DNA of 64,000 nt from an uncultured Lachnospiraceae bacterium (GTDB lineage: Bacteria; Bacillota; Clostridia; Lachnospirales; Lachnospiraceae). The stretch covers positions 1-64,000 of the forward strand of contig CAMEIX010000009.1 in the NCBI GenBank assembly GCA_945919075.1, read 5' to 3'. Made by a program: the position numbers and the translations under genes. Under the pieces are notes generated by a model, which searched no databases, had not been told where the DNA came from, and was given only the letters and a program-made list of their open reading frames with translations. Numbering within the stretch: position 1 is the stretch's first letter; the number at the start of each line of letters is the position of its first letter. Below are positions 1-8,036 of the stretch, piece by piece.

Positions 1-131
1 CCCAGTTTGGGGAAAACTTTGCAGTAGCGCCGGCATCCATTCCGTTTGTAAACTTCTATTCCATTTGTATGCTCCTCATGTTAATCATAGCTATCCTTAC
101 CGGATACGGAGCTGCCCAAAAAGATAAATAG
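1..131 (+). CDS. C-terminal end of an unidentified membrane protein (partial)
   Basis: An open frame runs from the left edge to a TAG at 129-131 and gives about 43 residues. It contains one strongly hydrophobic segment (around FYSICMLLMLIIAILTGYG) followed by a short charged tail, AAQKDK. This looks like the last transmembrane helix and cytoplasmic tail of a transporter-like integral membrane protein. The 5' part lies outside the window, so no family can be assigned. It converges with the aldo/keto reductase on the other strand, with 44 bases between the two stops and no clear terminator hairpin. Confidence 0.5.
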   Translation, partial: QFGENFAVAPASIPFVNFYSICMLLMLIIAILTGYGAAQKDK

Positions 132-175
132 AATGGCTACGCAAAAGGGCAGCAAAGTCCGGTTTATCATCCGAC

Positions 176-1171
176 CTATAGACCACAGATTTCATCAATC
201 TCCCTAAGCTCAGTTTCGGTAAATTTTGCGTGGTTGATTATAGCGGCATTTTCCTTAATCTGAGATGGCTTGGAGGCACCGATTAGGACACTGGTAATAG
301 CGTCATCCTTTAGTACCCAGGAAAGTGCCATCTGGGAAAGAGTTTGTCCGCGGCTGATTGCCAGTTCGTTAAGTCTTCGTATCATTTGAAGCTTTTCCGG
401 GGTGAGGGCGGATTCATTAAGAAAACGGTTATCGGTTGCAATACGGCTGTCTGCAGGAATACCATTTAAGTATTTATCGGAGAGAAGTCCCTGCGCCAAC
501 GGGCTGAAGCAGATAATTCCTTTGCCGGTCTGTTTTGCAGCTTCTATTAATCCATTTTCTTCAATGCTACGGTCAAAAATGGAATAACGGTTCTGGTTAA
601 TGATAAAAGGAACCTTTAAGTCATCCAGTATCTTGCAGGCACGAAGAAGAGTTTCCCCATCGTAATTGGAAAGCCCGGCATAGATTGCCTTGCCGGATTG
701 AACGGCTTGTGCCAGGGCTCCCATGGTTTCTTCTAACGGGGTCTCGGGATCCATTCGATGATGATAAAAGATGTCAACATAATCTAACTCAAGGTTTCTT
801 AAACTGCGGTCAAGGCTTGCAAGGAGATACTTGCGACTGCCCCAGTCTCCGTAAGGTCCATCCCAACCGTAATAACCGGCTTTGGTACTAATAATCATTT
901 CGTCACGGTATTCCGAAAAATCTTCTTTCAGAATGCGGGCAAAGTTCTTTTCGGCCCGGCCGCTTTCCGGACCATAGTTATTGGCCAGATCAAAATGTGT
1001 GATGCCAAGGTCAAAGGCGGTATGGCACATTTCTTTCATGTTTTCAAAACTACTGTTATTGCCAAAGTTATGCCAGAGACCAAGGGAAACACAGGGAAGT
1101 TTTAAACCACTTTTTCCGCACCGATTGTAAATCATATTATCGTATCGTTTCTCTGAAGCTAAATATCCCAT
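176..1171 (-). CDS. Aldo/keto reductase, YghZ/Gpr-like (L-glyceraldehyde 3-phosphate reductase type)
   Basis: A 331-residue NADPH-dependent (beta/alpha)8-barrel oxidoreductase. The sequence closely follows the E. coli YghZ pattern: GKSGLKLPCVSLGLWHNFG near the N-terminus, then FDLGITHFDLANNYGP, which holds the catalytic Asp and Tyr, then ISTKAGY with the catalytic Lys, DYVDIFYHHRMD with the catalytic His, and FSPLAQGLLSDKYLNG. Length is typical of the subfamily. The start has an excellent AAGGAGG site seven bases upstream. The gene follows the MFS transporter on the same strand after 135 bases. Family members reduce small aldehydes such as methylglyoxal or L-glyceraldehyde 3-phosphate; the substrate here is inferred only from similarity. 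Confidence 0.9.
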   Translation of the reverse strand: MGYLASEKRYDNMIYNRCGKSGLKLPCVSLGLWHNFGNNSSFENMKEMCHTAFDLGITHFDLANNYGPESGRAEKNFARILKEDFSEYRDEMIISTKAGYYGWDGPYGDWGSRKYLLASLDRSLRNLELDYVDIFYHHRMDPETPLEETMGALAQAVQSGKAIYAGLSNYDGETLLRACKILDDLKVPFIINQNRYSIFDRSIEENGLIEAAKQTGKGIICFSPLAQGLLSDKYLNGIPADSRIATDNRFLNESALTPEKLQMIRRLNELAISRGQTLSQMALSWVLKDDAITSVLIGASKPSQIKENAAIINHAKFTETELREIDEICGL

Positions 1172-1306
1172 GGAATTCCTCCTTAAATTTAGTTTATTTA
1201 TTCTGTCATTACCTTATCATGAAGAAAGGATATACGTCAACATGAGAAAGGTTGTTTGATATCTACCGAAGTTTATGGATCTCTGACGGATAAAGCATTG
1301 CAGATT

Positions 1307-2638
1307 CTATTCCATATCTTCAAAGGCGTCCAAACCTGTCTTGGCTTCTACTTTGCTGTCGCCGTGACGAACGAAGAGCATTGTGACGAAGCTGCAGGCT
1401 ACGAAGAAGGCTGCATAGGGGAAGAGAATACGGTAGTCAATGATACGCATGAGAGTACCGGCTATGATAGGAGTAACCACCTGTGCGGCCATGGAAGCAG
1501 TATAGTAGTAGCCGGTATATTTTCCAATATCGGATCCCTTGCACATTTCCACTACCATGGGAAGACTGTTTACATTGATGGCAGCCCATGAAAGACCCAC
1601 CAATGCAAAGTCTATGTACATCGGAACACTGATAGAAGTTGCATTAATAGTAAGCACAAATCCCACGAGGAAGCAGAAGGTCAGGAGAAGTACGCCCCCC
1701 TGTATGGTTTTCTTACGGCCGATTTTGCTGGCAATCATACCGATGGGAATATAGGACACAATAGCACCTGCAGTTGCCACCAGAAGACAAGTGGAGGCAC
1801 CGCCCAGACCCTGGCCCATAACCTGGCTGACATAAGTAGTAAACCAGGTAGTTACACCATTATAGCCGATAAACCAAAGGGCAATGGAGAGTAAAAGAAA
1901 CATGCCGGAACGCTTCACTGCAATGGGAAGTGTCTCGTTACCCGATCCGTCATCTTCGGATAGATTCCACTCAGGGTGCGCTGCTTCCAATTCTTGATTT
2001 TTCTTATCCAGGGCCGGTTCCTTAACAAAGAGAAAAAGAATTCCCACTGAAACGAACATGATGGCCGATACTATAATAAATAAAGGCTGGTAATTCACGT
2101 GGGCAAGACCCTGTGTTTTAGAGTTGGGATAAAGAGCTGCTGCGAGCCCAAGATAGATGATGCCGCCCACGGCACCCATCAGATTGATGATGGCATTTGC
2201 TTTGGAACGTAAAGGCTTTGGAGTTACATCCGGCATCAGCGCTACAGCAGGAGAGCGGTAGGTGCCCATGGCAATCAACAATAAGCCGAGCACAATAATG
2301 AAGGATACTGTTTTAAAAGTGGAAGGCGCTGCAGAATAACCATTGTCCAGAAGTGGAAGGATATTGACTAAAATCACTGCACAGCCTGTTCCAAAGAGAA
2401 TGAAAGGCATTCGTTTTCCGATTTTGCTATTCGTCTTATCCGATAAGCTGCCAAAGAAGGGAAGCAAAAAGAGGGCCAGGATATTGTCTGCAGCCATGAT
2501 CGCACCGGATAAGGTTTCATTCATGTGGAAGGTATTGGTTAGAATTAGCGGAACAATGTTGTCGTACATCTGCCAGAAGGAGCAGATGGAGAGAAAAGCG
2601 AGACCGACCAGAATGGTCTGTTTTTGATTTAATTTCAT
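1307..2638 (-). CDS. MFS transporter, glycoside/sugar:cation symporter-like
   Basis: A 443-residue polytopic membrane protein with about 12 hydrophobic helices. After helix 2 it has GSLSDKTNSKIGKRMPF, the cytoplasmic loop signature of the GPH/SLC45-like branch of the major facilitator superfamily, and the second half carries the equivalent IPIGMIASKIGRKKT loop. I chose the ATG at 2638 because AAAGGA sits at proper spacing before it; the ATG at 2662 has no ribosome site. The substrate is unknown, possibly a sugar or glycoside. The neighbouring aldo/keto reductase on the same strand could be co-transcribed. The promoter region is divergent with the glycerophosphodiesterase gene. Confidence 0.82.
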   Translation of the reverse strand: MKLNQKQTILVGLAFLSICSFWQMYDNIVPLILTNTFHMNETLSGAIMAADNILALFLLPFFGSLSDKTNSKIGKRMPFILFGTGCAVILVNILPLLDNGYSAAPSTFKTVSFIIVLGLLLIAMGTYRSPAVALMPDVTPKPLRSKANAIINLMGAVGGIIYLGLAAALYPNSKTQGLAHVNYQPLFIIVSAIMFVSVGILFLFVKEPALDKKNQELEAAHPEWNLSEDDGSGNETLPIAVKRSGMFLLLSIALWFIGYNGVTTWFTTYVSQVMGQGLGGASTCLLVATAGAIVSYIPIGMIASKIGRKKTIQGGVLLLTFCFLVGFVLTINATSISVPMYIDFALVGLSWAAINVNSLPMVVEMCKGSDIGKYTGYYYTASMAAQVVTPIIAGTLMRIIDYRILFPYAAFFVACSFVTMLFVRHGDSKVEAKTGLDAFEDME

Positions 2639-2750
2639 ATGCGTATTCCTTTCAGAAATCATTCTTATAGCAATAGTCTACAGTAAATTTCTGTGGGAAA
2701 CAATGGAAATTAAAATTTTTACGGACTTTTTACCGGAAAATGAAACAAAA

Positions 2751-2779
2751 TTGACGGAGGAATTAAGAAGTTGTACTAT
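2751..2779 (+). promoter_or_regulatory. Sigma-A promoter candidate for glycerophosphodiesterase
   Basis: TTGACG at 2751-2756 and TACTAT at 2774-2779 are separated by 17 bases. The start codon of the downstream gene follows about 35 bases later, leaving a short leader with AAGGGGG before the ATG. Confidence 0.5.
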
Positions 2780-2814
2780 TATACTACTATGGATAGGATT
2801 AAAAGGGGGCAATC

Positions 2815-3621
2815 ATGACTATGAAGAAAAGAAATATCCTGCTTTTGGCAGCCGTTCCGTTTTTTTTACTGGTACCGGGCCATGCATCTAAGGGACAGAA
2901 GGCTGTATTTACCCGAAGAAATTATGCCCATCGCGGACTACATACAAAGGATCAGTCCATCCCGGAAAATTCTCTGCGGGCTTTTAGACTTGCGGTGGAA
3001 AATGGGTATGGAATGGAACTGGATGTACAGCTTTCCAAGGATGGACAGGTTGTGGTGTTCCATGATGATACTCTAAACCGTATCTGTGGCGTGGATAAAA
3101 GGGTGGATGAGCTGACCTACGAGGAGCTGAAGAAACTGTCTCTTGCCGGAAGTATAAAGGACCATATTCCCCTGTTTTCCGAAGTATTAGCCCAGGTCAA
3201 TGGGGATACGCCTCTTATCGTAGAACTGAAGACAGGAAAGAGAAATAATGAGCTTTGCAATAAAACATACAAGCTTTTGCAGAACTACAAGGGAAATTTC
3301 TGCATTGAAAGTTTTAATCCGCTTATTGTATCATGGTTTCGCTTTCACGCACCTGAAATCCTTCGGGGGCAGTTGGCAACCATCCCGGAGAAATATGTTG
3401 AGCAGAAGCCGGCTTTGGCGTTTCTTTTAGGAAACTGCCTGTTTAATGTATTGGCCAGACCTCAGTTTATTGCCTATGATATCGAGAAAAAGCCTTTCCC
3501 GGTGCGCATTGCGGAGATGATGGGTGCATTAAAGGTGTGCTGGACTTCCCATGACCCCATCAATGAGGCGTCAAATGACGCTGTCATTTTCGAGTATTAC
3601 AAACCTGCAACGAAATATTGA
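2815..3621 (+). CDS. Glycerophosphodiester phosphodiesterase
   Basis: A 268-residue GDPD-family TIM-barrel enzyme that hydrolyses glycerophosphodiesters to glycerol 3-phosphate and an alcohol. Catalytic signatures are visible: AHRG (His39, Arg40), a metal-binding ELD at 68-70 and FHDDTL with His83-Asp84. Residues about 6-24 are hydrophobic after a basic start, so the enzyme is probably membrane-anchored or secreted. AAGGGGG precedes the ATG. The C-terminal region around WTSHDPINEA matches the usual end of the barrel. The next gene starts 22 bases later, so the two may be co-transcribed. Confidence 0.88.
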   Translation: MTMKKRNILLLAAVPFFLLVPGHASKGQKAVFTRRNYAHRGLHTKDQSIPENSLRAFRLAVENGYGMELDVQLSKDGQVVVFHDDTLNRICGVDKRVDELTYEELKKLSLAGSIKDHIPLFSEVLAQVNGDTPLIVELKTGKRNNELCNKTYKLLQNYKGNFCIESFNPLIVSWFRFHAPEILRGQLATIPEKYVEQKPALAFLLGNCLFNVLARPQFIAYDIEKKPFPVRIAEMMGALKVCWTSHDPINEASNDAVIFEYYKPATKY

Positions 3622-3643
3622 GGCAGCCAAGGATGAGTAGATT

Positions 3644-4201
3644 ATGAATGTTACAGTAATACGATCAAACAGAAAAACGGTGGCCATACAGGTAAATCCG
3701 GATTTATCTGTTACAGTTCGGGCTCCGATGAGGGCCTCTGCAAAATATATTGAGCAAATATTGCAAGAGAAAGAGTCCTGGATTCAGAAGCATATGGAAC
3801 AGATGAAAAGTAAAAAGTCCCGGTATGAATCGCAGGATATGGAGCCCTTAACTTATGCAGAAATCAGGGAACTTGCAGATAAGGCAATGGATTATATCCC
3901 GAAACGTGTGAACTATTTTGCAAAACAGGTGGGTGTTGATTATGGCAGGATTACAATTCGGAATCAGAAGACACGGTGGGGAAGCTGTAGTGGAAAAGGT
4001 AATCTGAATTTTAACTGTCTTTTGATGTTAACCCCACCGGAAGTAATTGATTACGTAGTGGTTCATGAACTTTGCCACAGGAAAGAAATGAATCATTCGA
4101 AAGCTTTTTGGAGAGAAGTAGAGAGAATCCTCCCGGATTACAGGAAATCCGTTAAATGGCTGAAGGAAGAAGGTACACGGATTATACAAAGAGCCGGGTG
4201 A
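3644..4201 (+). CDS. YgjP-like zinc metallopeptidase (DUF45)
   Basis: A 185-residue protein of the YgjP/DUF45 (M48-related) family. It has the zinc-peptidase motif VVHELCHRKEMNHS (HExxH form at His141-His145, with His151 a likely third ligand) and, just before it, the family hallmark TRWGSC at 110-115. The N-terminal half is the usual beta-rich region ending in a basic linker. The family is known structurally, but its physiological substrate is unclear. No signal peptide is seen, so it is cytoplasmic. The start is supported by AAGGATGAG upstream. Confidence 0.85.
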   Translation: MNVTVIRSNRKTVAIQVNPDLSVTVRAPMRASAKYIEQILQEKESWIQKHMEQMKSKKSRYESQDMEPLTYAEIRELADKAMDYIPKRVNYFAKQVGVDYGRITIRNQKTRWGSCSGKGNLNFNCLLMLTPPEVIDYVVVHELCHRKEMNHSKAFWREVERILPDYRKSVKWLKEEGTRIIQRAG

Positions 4202-4246
4202 GAGAGAATTCATGAAAATAAGATTTTATAGGAGAAGGGGAGCAAA

Positions 4247-5620
4247 ATGAAATACGATGTAATAATTGTTGGTGCAGGACCGGGCGGCATTTTTTCTGCC
4301 TATGAACTGGTAAAAAAGATGCCGGAATTAAAGATTGCGGTATTTGAGGCAGGAAATGAATTAGAAAAGAGAAAGTGCCCGATTGACGGTGAAAAGATAA
4401 AAAGCTGTATCAACTGCAGGACCTGTGCGATTATGAATGGCTTTGGAGGAGCCGGTGCGTTTTCCGATGGAAAATATAATATTACCAATGACTTTGGCGG
4501 AACGCTCTATGAATATATCGGAAAGCAGAAGGCCATTGAACTGATGGAATATGTGGACCGCATTAACGTAGAATACGGCGGACAGGATACCCGGATGTTT
4601 TCTACGGCGGGATCTTCTTTTAAGAAGGTTTGTATGCAGAATAAACTGACACTTTTAGAGGCATCGGTGAGACATCTGGGCACTGACATTAATTATGTGG
4701 TGTTGGAAAATCTGTATGCCCTGTTAAAGGAAAAGGTGGATTTCTATTTCAATGAACCGGTTCGCAAGGTGGAAATCTTAGAAGATGGGTATCGCGTATA
4801 CACCGATGGGCAGGAGGCAGAGGGCACACAGTGTATTATTTCCGTGGGCAGAAGCGGAAGTAAATGGATGGAAGAGGTTTGCAGGGATTTGCATATTCCT
4901 ACGAAGTCAAACCGTGTGGATATCGGGGTGCGTGTAGAAATTCCAGCGGTAATTTTTGAGCATATTACGGATGAGTTGTACGAAAGCAAGATTGTATACC
5001 GTACGGAGAAATTTGAGGATAAGGTTCGTACCTTCTGTATGAATCCTCATGGCATTGTGGTAAATGAGAATACCAACGGTATTGTAACGGTAAACGGACA
5101 CAGTTTTGAGGACCCGGATAAGAAAACGAATAATACGAACTTTGCACTTTTGGTGGCAAAACATTTTTCTGAGCCATTCAGGGACAGCAATGGGTATGGT
5201 GAAAGCATTGCCAGATTGTCCAATATGCTGGGAGGCGGTGTCATTGTACAGCGATTCGGTGACCTGGAGCGGGGAAGAAGGAGTACCAGACAGCGTATTG
5301 AGGAAGGAACGGTACGCCCGACCTTAAATGCAACGCCGGGTGATTTGAGCCTTGTGTTGCCGAAACGAATTTTAGACGGTATTATCGAGATGATTTATGC
5401 GCTGGATAAGATTGCACCGGGTATGGCAAATGATGATACATTGCTTTATGGTGTGGAAGTAAAATTCTATAACATGGAAGTCGAGCTGGATGAGAATCTG
5501 GAAACCAACCACAAGGGCTTATATGTAATCGGCGATGGAAGTGGAGTTACGCATTCCTTATCCCACGCGTCAGCAAGTGGCGTCTATGTGGCAGACCACA
5601 TAATAAGCAGGTATAAATAG
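4247..5620 (+). CDS. NAD(P)/FAD-dependent dehydrogenase (COG2509 type)
   Basis: A 457-residue flavoprotein. The N-terminus has the dinucleotide-binding motif VGAGPGG at 8-14, and the C-terminus has GLYVIGDGSGVTHSLSHA, the second FAD contact common to this fold. A cysteine cluster, C44, C54, C57 and C60 (CINCRTC), follows the first Rossmann segment; such clusters in this group might bind an iron-sulfur centre or form disulfides, which is inference. Members of the family are usually annotated as uncharacterised FAD-dependent dehydrogenases. GGAGAAGGGGAG precedes the ATG. It lies 45 bases after the metallopeptidase, possibly in the same transcript. Confidence 0.82.
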   Translation: MKYDVIIVGAGPGGIFSAYELVKKMPELKIAVFEAGNELEKRKCPIDGEKIKSCINCRTCAIMNGFGGAGAFSDGKYNITNDFGGTLYEYIGKQKAIELMEYVDRINVEYGGQDTRMFSTAGSSFKKVCMQNKLTLLEASVRHLGTDINYVVLENLYALLKEKVDFYFNEPVRKVEILEDGYRVYTDGQEAEGTQCIISVGRSGSKWMEEVCRDLHIPTKSNRVDIGVRVEIPAVIFEHITDELYESKIVYRTEKFEDKVRTFCMNPHGIVVNENTNGIVTVNGHSFEDPDKKTNNTNFALLVAKHFSEPFRDSNGYGESIARLSNMLGGGVIVQRFGDLERGRRSTRQRIEEGTVRPTLNATPGDLSLVLPKRILDGIIEMIYALDKIAPGMANDDTLLYGVEVKFYNMEVELDENLETNHKGLYVIGDGSGVTHSLSHASASGVYVADHIISRYK

Positions 5621-5666
5621 ATAGATTGCCGGTTTATAATTCTTTAATAAAGTTCATAGAAATTTA

Positions 5667-5693
5667 TTGGCACTCACTATTGACAAGTGCTAA
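5667..5693 (+). promoter_or_regulatory. CIRCE element (HrcA operator) upstream of hsp20
   Basis: The two arms TTGGCACTC and AAGTGCTAA are separated by nine bases, matching the consensus TTAGCACTC-N9-GAGTGCTAA with two mismatches. It is the operator of the heat-shock repressor HrcA. It overlaps the -35 box of the promoter at 5680-5708. Confidence 0.85.
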
Positions 5694-5708
5694 TAATGGG
5701 GTTATAAC
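5680..5708 (+). promoter_or_regulatory. Sigma-A promoter of hsp20
   Basis: TTGACA at 5680-5685 and TATAAC at 5703-5708 with a 17-base spacer. The -35 box lies inside the CIRCE, so HrcA binding should block RNA polymerase directly. The leader to the start codon is about 105 bases. Confidence 0.7.
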
Positions 5709-5821
5709 GTAGTCAGAACAAAAGAAAAGAAACATTTTACAAAATGCTTCCAAACATTCCAGGTTCAAAGTTACATATTAACAAAAGGTGAATGAGTTTT
5801 TTTAGAAAGGAAGGATGACTT

Positions 5822-6304
5822 ATGATGACACCTAGTTTGTTCCATGATGACTTTGATCTATTTGATCGCTTTTACGAGGATCCGTGGTTTTCACTTGATG
5901 ACCATGAATTGAAAAACTTGGAAAAGAAATTGTATGGCCGCAGAGTTAAAAATGTTATGAAAACGGATATTAAAGAAACCGATTCAGAATATGAAATGAC
6001 CATTGATCTTCCGGGTTTTAAAAAGGATGAGGTCAGCGTTTCATTGGAAAATGGCTATTTGACAGTTAGCGCTTCTAAGGGTCTTCAAAAGGATGAAGCC
6101 GAGAATGAAGCAGAACGGAAGAAAGGAAAATATATCAGACGTGAGAGATATTGTGGATCCTGCCAGAGAAGTTTCTATGTAGGAGATGCTCTTACCGTTG
6201 AGGATATTAAAGCTAATTTTAAGCACGGTATCTTAAATCTGATAATTCCCAAAAAGGATAAGAAAGAGATTGCAGATAATAAATATATTGCAATTGAAGG
6301 ATAA
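5822..6304 (+). CDS. Hsp20/alpha-crystallin small heat-shock protein
   Basis: A 160-residue small heat-shock protein, an ATP-independent holdase that keeps unfolding proteins soluble. The alpha-crystallin domain spans roughly 45-150: DLPGFKKDEVSVSLENGYL is the beta-strand 3/4 region, and FKHGILNLIIPKK is close to the diagnostic A-x-x-x-G-x-L-x-I/V-x-V/I-P end motif. AAGGAAGG lies seven bases before the ATG at 5822. The gene is single, sits under a CIRCE-overlapped promoter and ends in a strong hairpin, so it should be heat-induced through HrcA. Confidence 0.93.
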   Translation: MMTPSLFHDDFDLFDRFYEDPWFSLDDHELKNLEKKLYGRRVKNVMKTDIKETDSEYEMTIDLPGFKKDEVSVSLENGYLTVSASKGLQKDEAENEAERKKGKYIRRERYCGSCQRSFYVGDALTVEDIKANFKHGILNLIIPKKDKKEIADNKYIAIEG

Positions 6305-6322
6305 GCAGTAAACTGTAGAGAT

Positions 6323-6369
6323 ACAGTAAGAAGGGACGCTTCTATAAAAGAAGCGTCCCTTCTTACTGT
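6323..6369. terminator. Perfect 21-bp hairpin between convergent genes
   Basis: Arms at 6323-6343 and 6349-6369 are perfectly complementary over 21 bases with a five-base loop. It lies between hsp20 and the convergent symporter gene and probably terminates both. The right side has only a short pyrimidine tract (CTTTCTC), so termination strength is uncertain. Confidence 0.75.
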
Positions 6370-6393
6370 CTTTCTCATATCATAATTATATTT

Positions 6394-7910
6394 TTATTCA
6401 GGATCCTCTGACAACAGGACTTCTTCCTCTGCCTGTACGTCTTCAAATGCAGATAACATGGGAGCTTCTTTTGAACCATGGAAGGTTCTGTTAATGTAAT
6501 TTCTGGTGCATTTCATGACCTGTGGAGATAAGACCAGTACACCAATTAAGTTGGGGATCATCATCAAACCGTTGAAGGTATCGGAAATATCCCATGCAAG
6601 CTGTGCGGTCATCACGGAACCTGCCAGTACAATGCCGGAGAACACAATCCGATACGGCCAGACCGCTTTTTCACCGAAAAGATAGCGGCAGGCGGTGGTG
6701 CCATAATGGCTCCAACCGAGTACTGTAGTATAGGCAAAGAATAATATGGCAAGTGCGATAAAGATGGCACCTGCGGGACCAAATACTTTGGAGAAAGAGT
6801 AACTCATCAAAGCAGAAGAACCACCAATCTCTTCCAATATGGACGGAATGGCTTCTCCGGTGGTCAGATCAATTGCTCCGGAAGACAGGATAGTGATGGC
6901 TGTCAGAGTACATACAATGATGGTATCTGCAAACACTTCGAAAATTCCCCACATACCCTGACGTACAGGTTCCTTTACATTGGAAGAGGAATGTACCATA
7001 ACGGAGGAACCAAGACCGGCTTCGTTGGAGAAGACTCCTCGCTTAAATCCCATTTTCATAGCCAGTGCGATTCCGGCACCAAAGCCACCGCCCGCAACTG
7101 CCTTAACGGAAAATGCGCCTCGGAAAATGGCAACAAACACTTCAGGGATGAGACTATAGTTGAGACCGATAATGATTGCGGTACCAATGAAGTACAGAAC
7201 CACCATGAAAGGAACTAATTTTTCGGCAATGGAAGCAATTCGCTTTAATCCGCCCAGTACTACGGAGCCTACTGCAACAAAGAGGAAGATGCCCACTGCA
7301 ATGGCCGGAATGGTAATGCCAATAGAGGTGCCGGCAGAAACAACGTTGGAAACCATGGAGTTAACCTGGCTCATATTGCCGATTCCGAAGGATGCTAAAA
7401 GGCAGAACAGGGAAAAAAGAACTGCCAGTATGGCACCAATCTGTTTACATCCCCGCTTGGCACCAAGCCCGTCTCTTAGGTAATACATGGCGCCTCCGTG
7501 CCATTCGGAGTCCTTTCCTTTTCTACGATACAGAATACCTAATACATTTTCTGCATAATTGGTCATCATTCCAAAGAATGCAATCAGCCACATCCAGAAT
7601 ACTGCTCCGGGTCCGCCTGTGGCAATTGCACCGGCTACACCTACAATATTTCCGGTTCCCACTGTAGCTGCAAGGGCAGTACACAGGGATTGAAACTGCG
7701 AAATGCTTTTGTCTGAGGTATGTCCGGTTACGTGCTTGTCAGAAAAATAGCTCCGATGGTATTCTTGATCCAGTGCCCAAAATGAGAAATCTGGAAGACT
7801 CCGGTCAGGCATGTCATCAGGATACCTACAAAGCCAAGCAGAATAAGTGCAGGCCATCCCCACACGATTCCGTTTATCAGGTCATTGATTTTGGTGATTG
7901 TTTCTACCAT
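6394..7910 (-). pseudogene. AGCS-family sodium:alanine/glycine symporter, interrupted by a frameshift
   Basis: The product is an amino-acid:cation symporter of the AGCS family, with GTGNIVGVAGAI, FWMWLIAFFGMMTNYAE and GFKRGVFSNEAGLGSS as hallmark segments. The N-terminal 56 residues (from MVETITKIND) lie in one frame starting at ATG 7910, which has a strong AAAGGAG site. The remainder (from SDKHVTGHTSDKS) is one base out of register. The join falls in the run of five A's at 7743-7747; one extra base would restore a 505-residue protein of normal family length. It is either a recent inactivating deletion or a sequencing error. An in-frame ATG at 7863 gives an implausible N-terminus and was rejected as the start. 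Confidence 0.85.
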
Positions 7911-7940
7911 ATTCTTTTCTCCTTTATGTATAATAACAAA

Positions 7941-7970
7941 AAGGGTGTAACAAAAAACAGTTACACCCTT
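7941..7970 (-). terminator. Terminator-like hairpin in the symporter leader
   Basis: On the minus strand, an 11-bp stem (AAGGGTGTAAC with its complement) and an 8-base loop are followed by TTTTTGTTATT. It lies downstream of the BspA-like gene and could end that transcript. It is also between the symporter's own promoter and its ribosome site, so it may act as an attenuator. Confidence 0.7.
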
Positions 7971-7982
7971 GTAAATGAGTTC

Positions 7983-8011
7983 ATTATAATTGGTATGCAA
8001 TAAATTGTCAA
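7983..8011 (-). promoter_or_regulatory. Consensus sigma-A promoter for the AGCS symporter
   Basis: Read on the minus strand, TTGACA (8011-8006) and TATAAT (7988-7983) are separated by exactly 17 bases, a perfect consensus. The predicted start of transcription, about 7976, is only a few bases before the hairpin at 7970-7941. Confidence 0.8.
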
Positions 8012-8036
8012 GATAAAGTATTTTAATTGATCCTAA

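Noticed and set aside
1256..1591. A 111-codon plus-strand frame overlapping the MFS gene
   Set aside because: It overlaps the MFS gene antisense, lacks a ribosome site, and resembles no family.
7863..7863. Alternative start of the symporter at 7863 (MGMACTYSAWL)
   Set aside because: The N-terminus is read in the wrong frame; the true N-terminal residues, with a strong ribosome site at 7910, are in the other frame.
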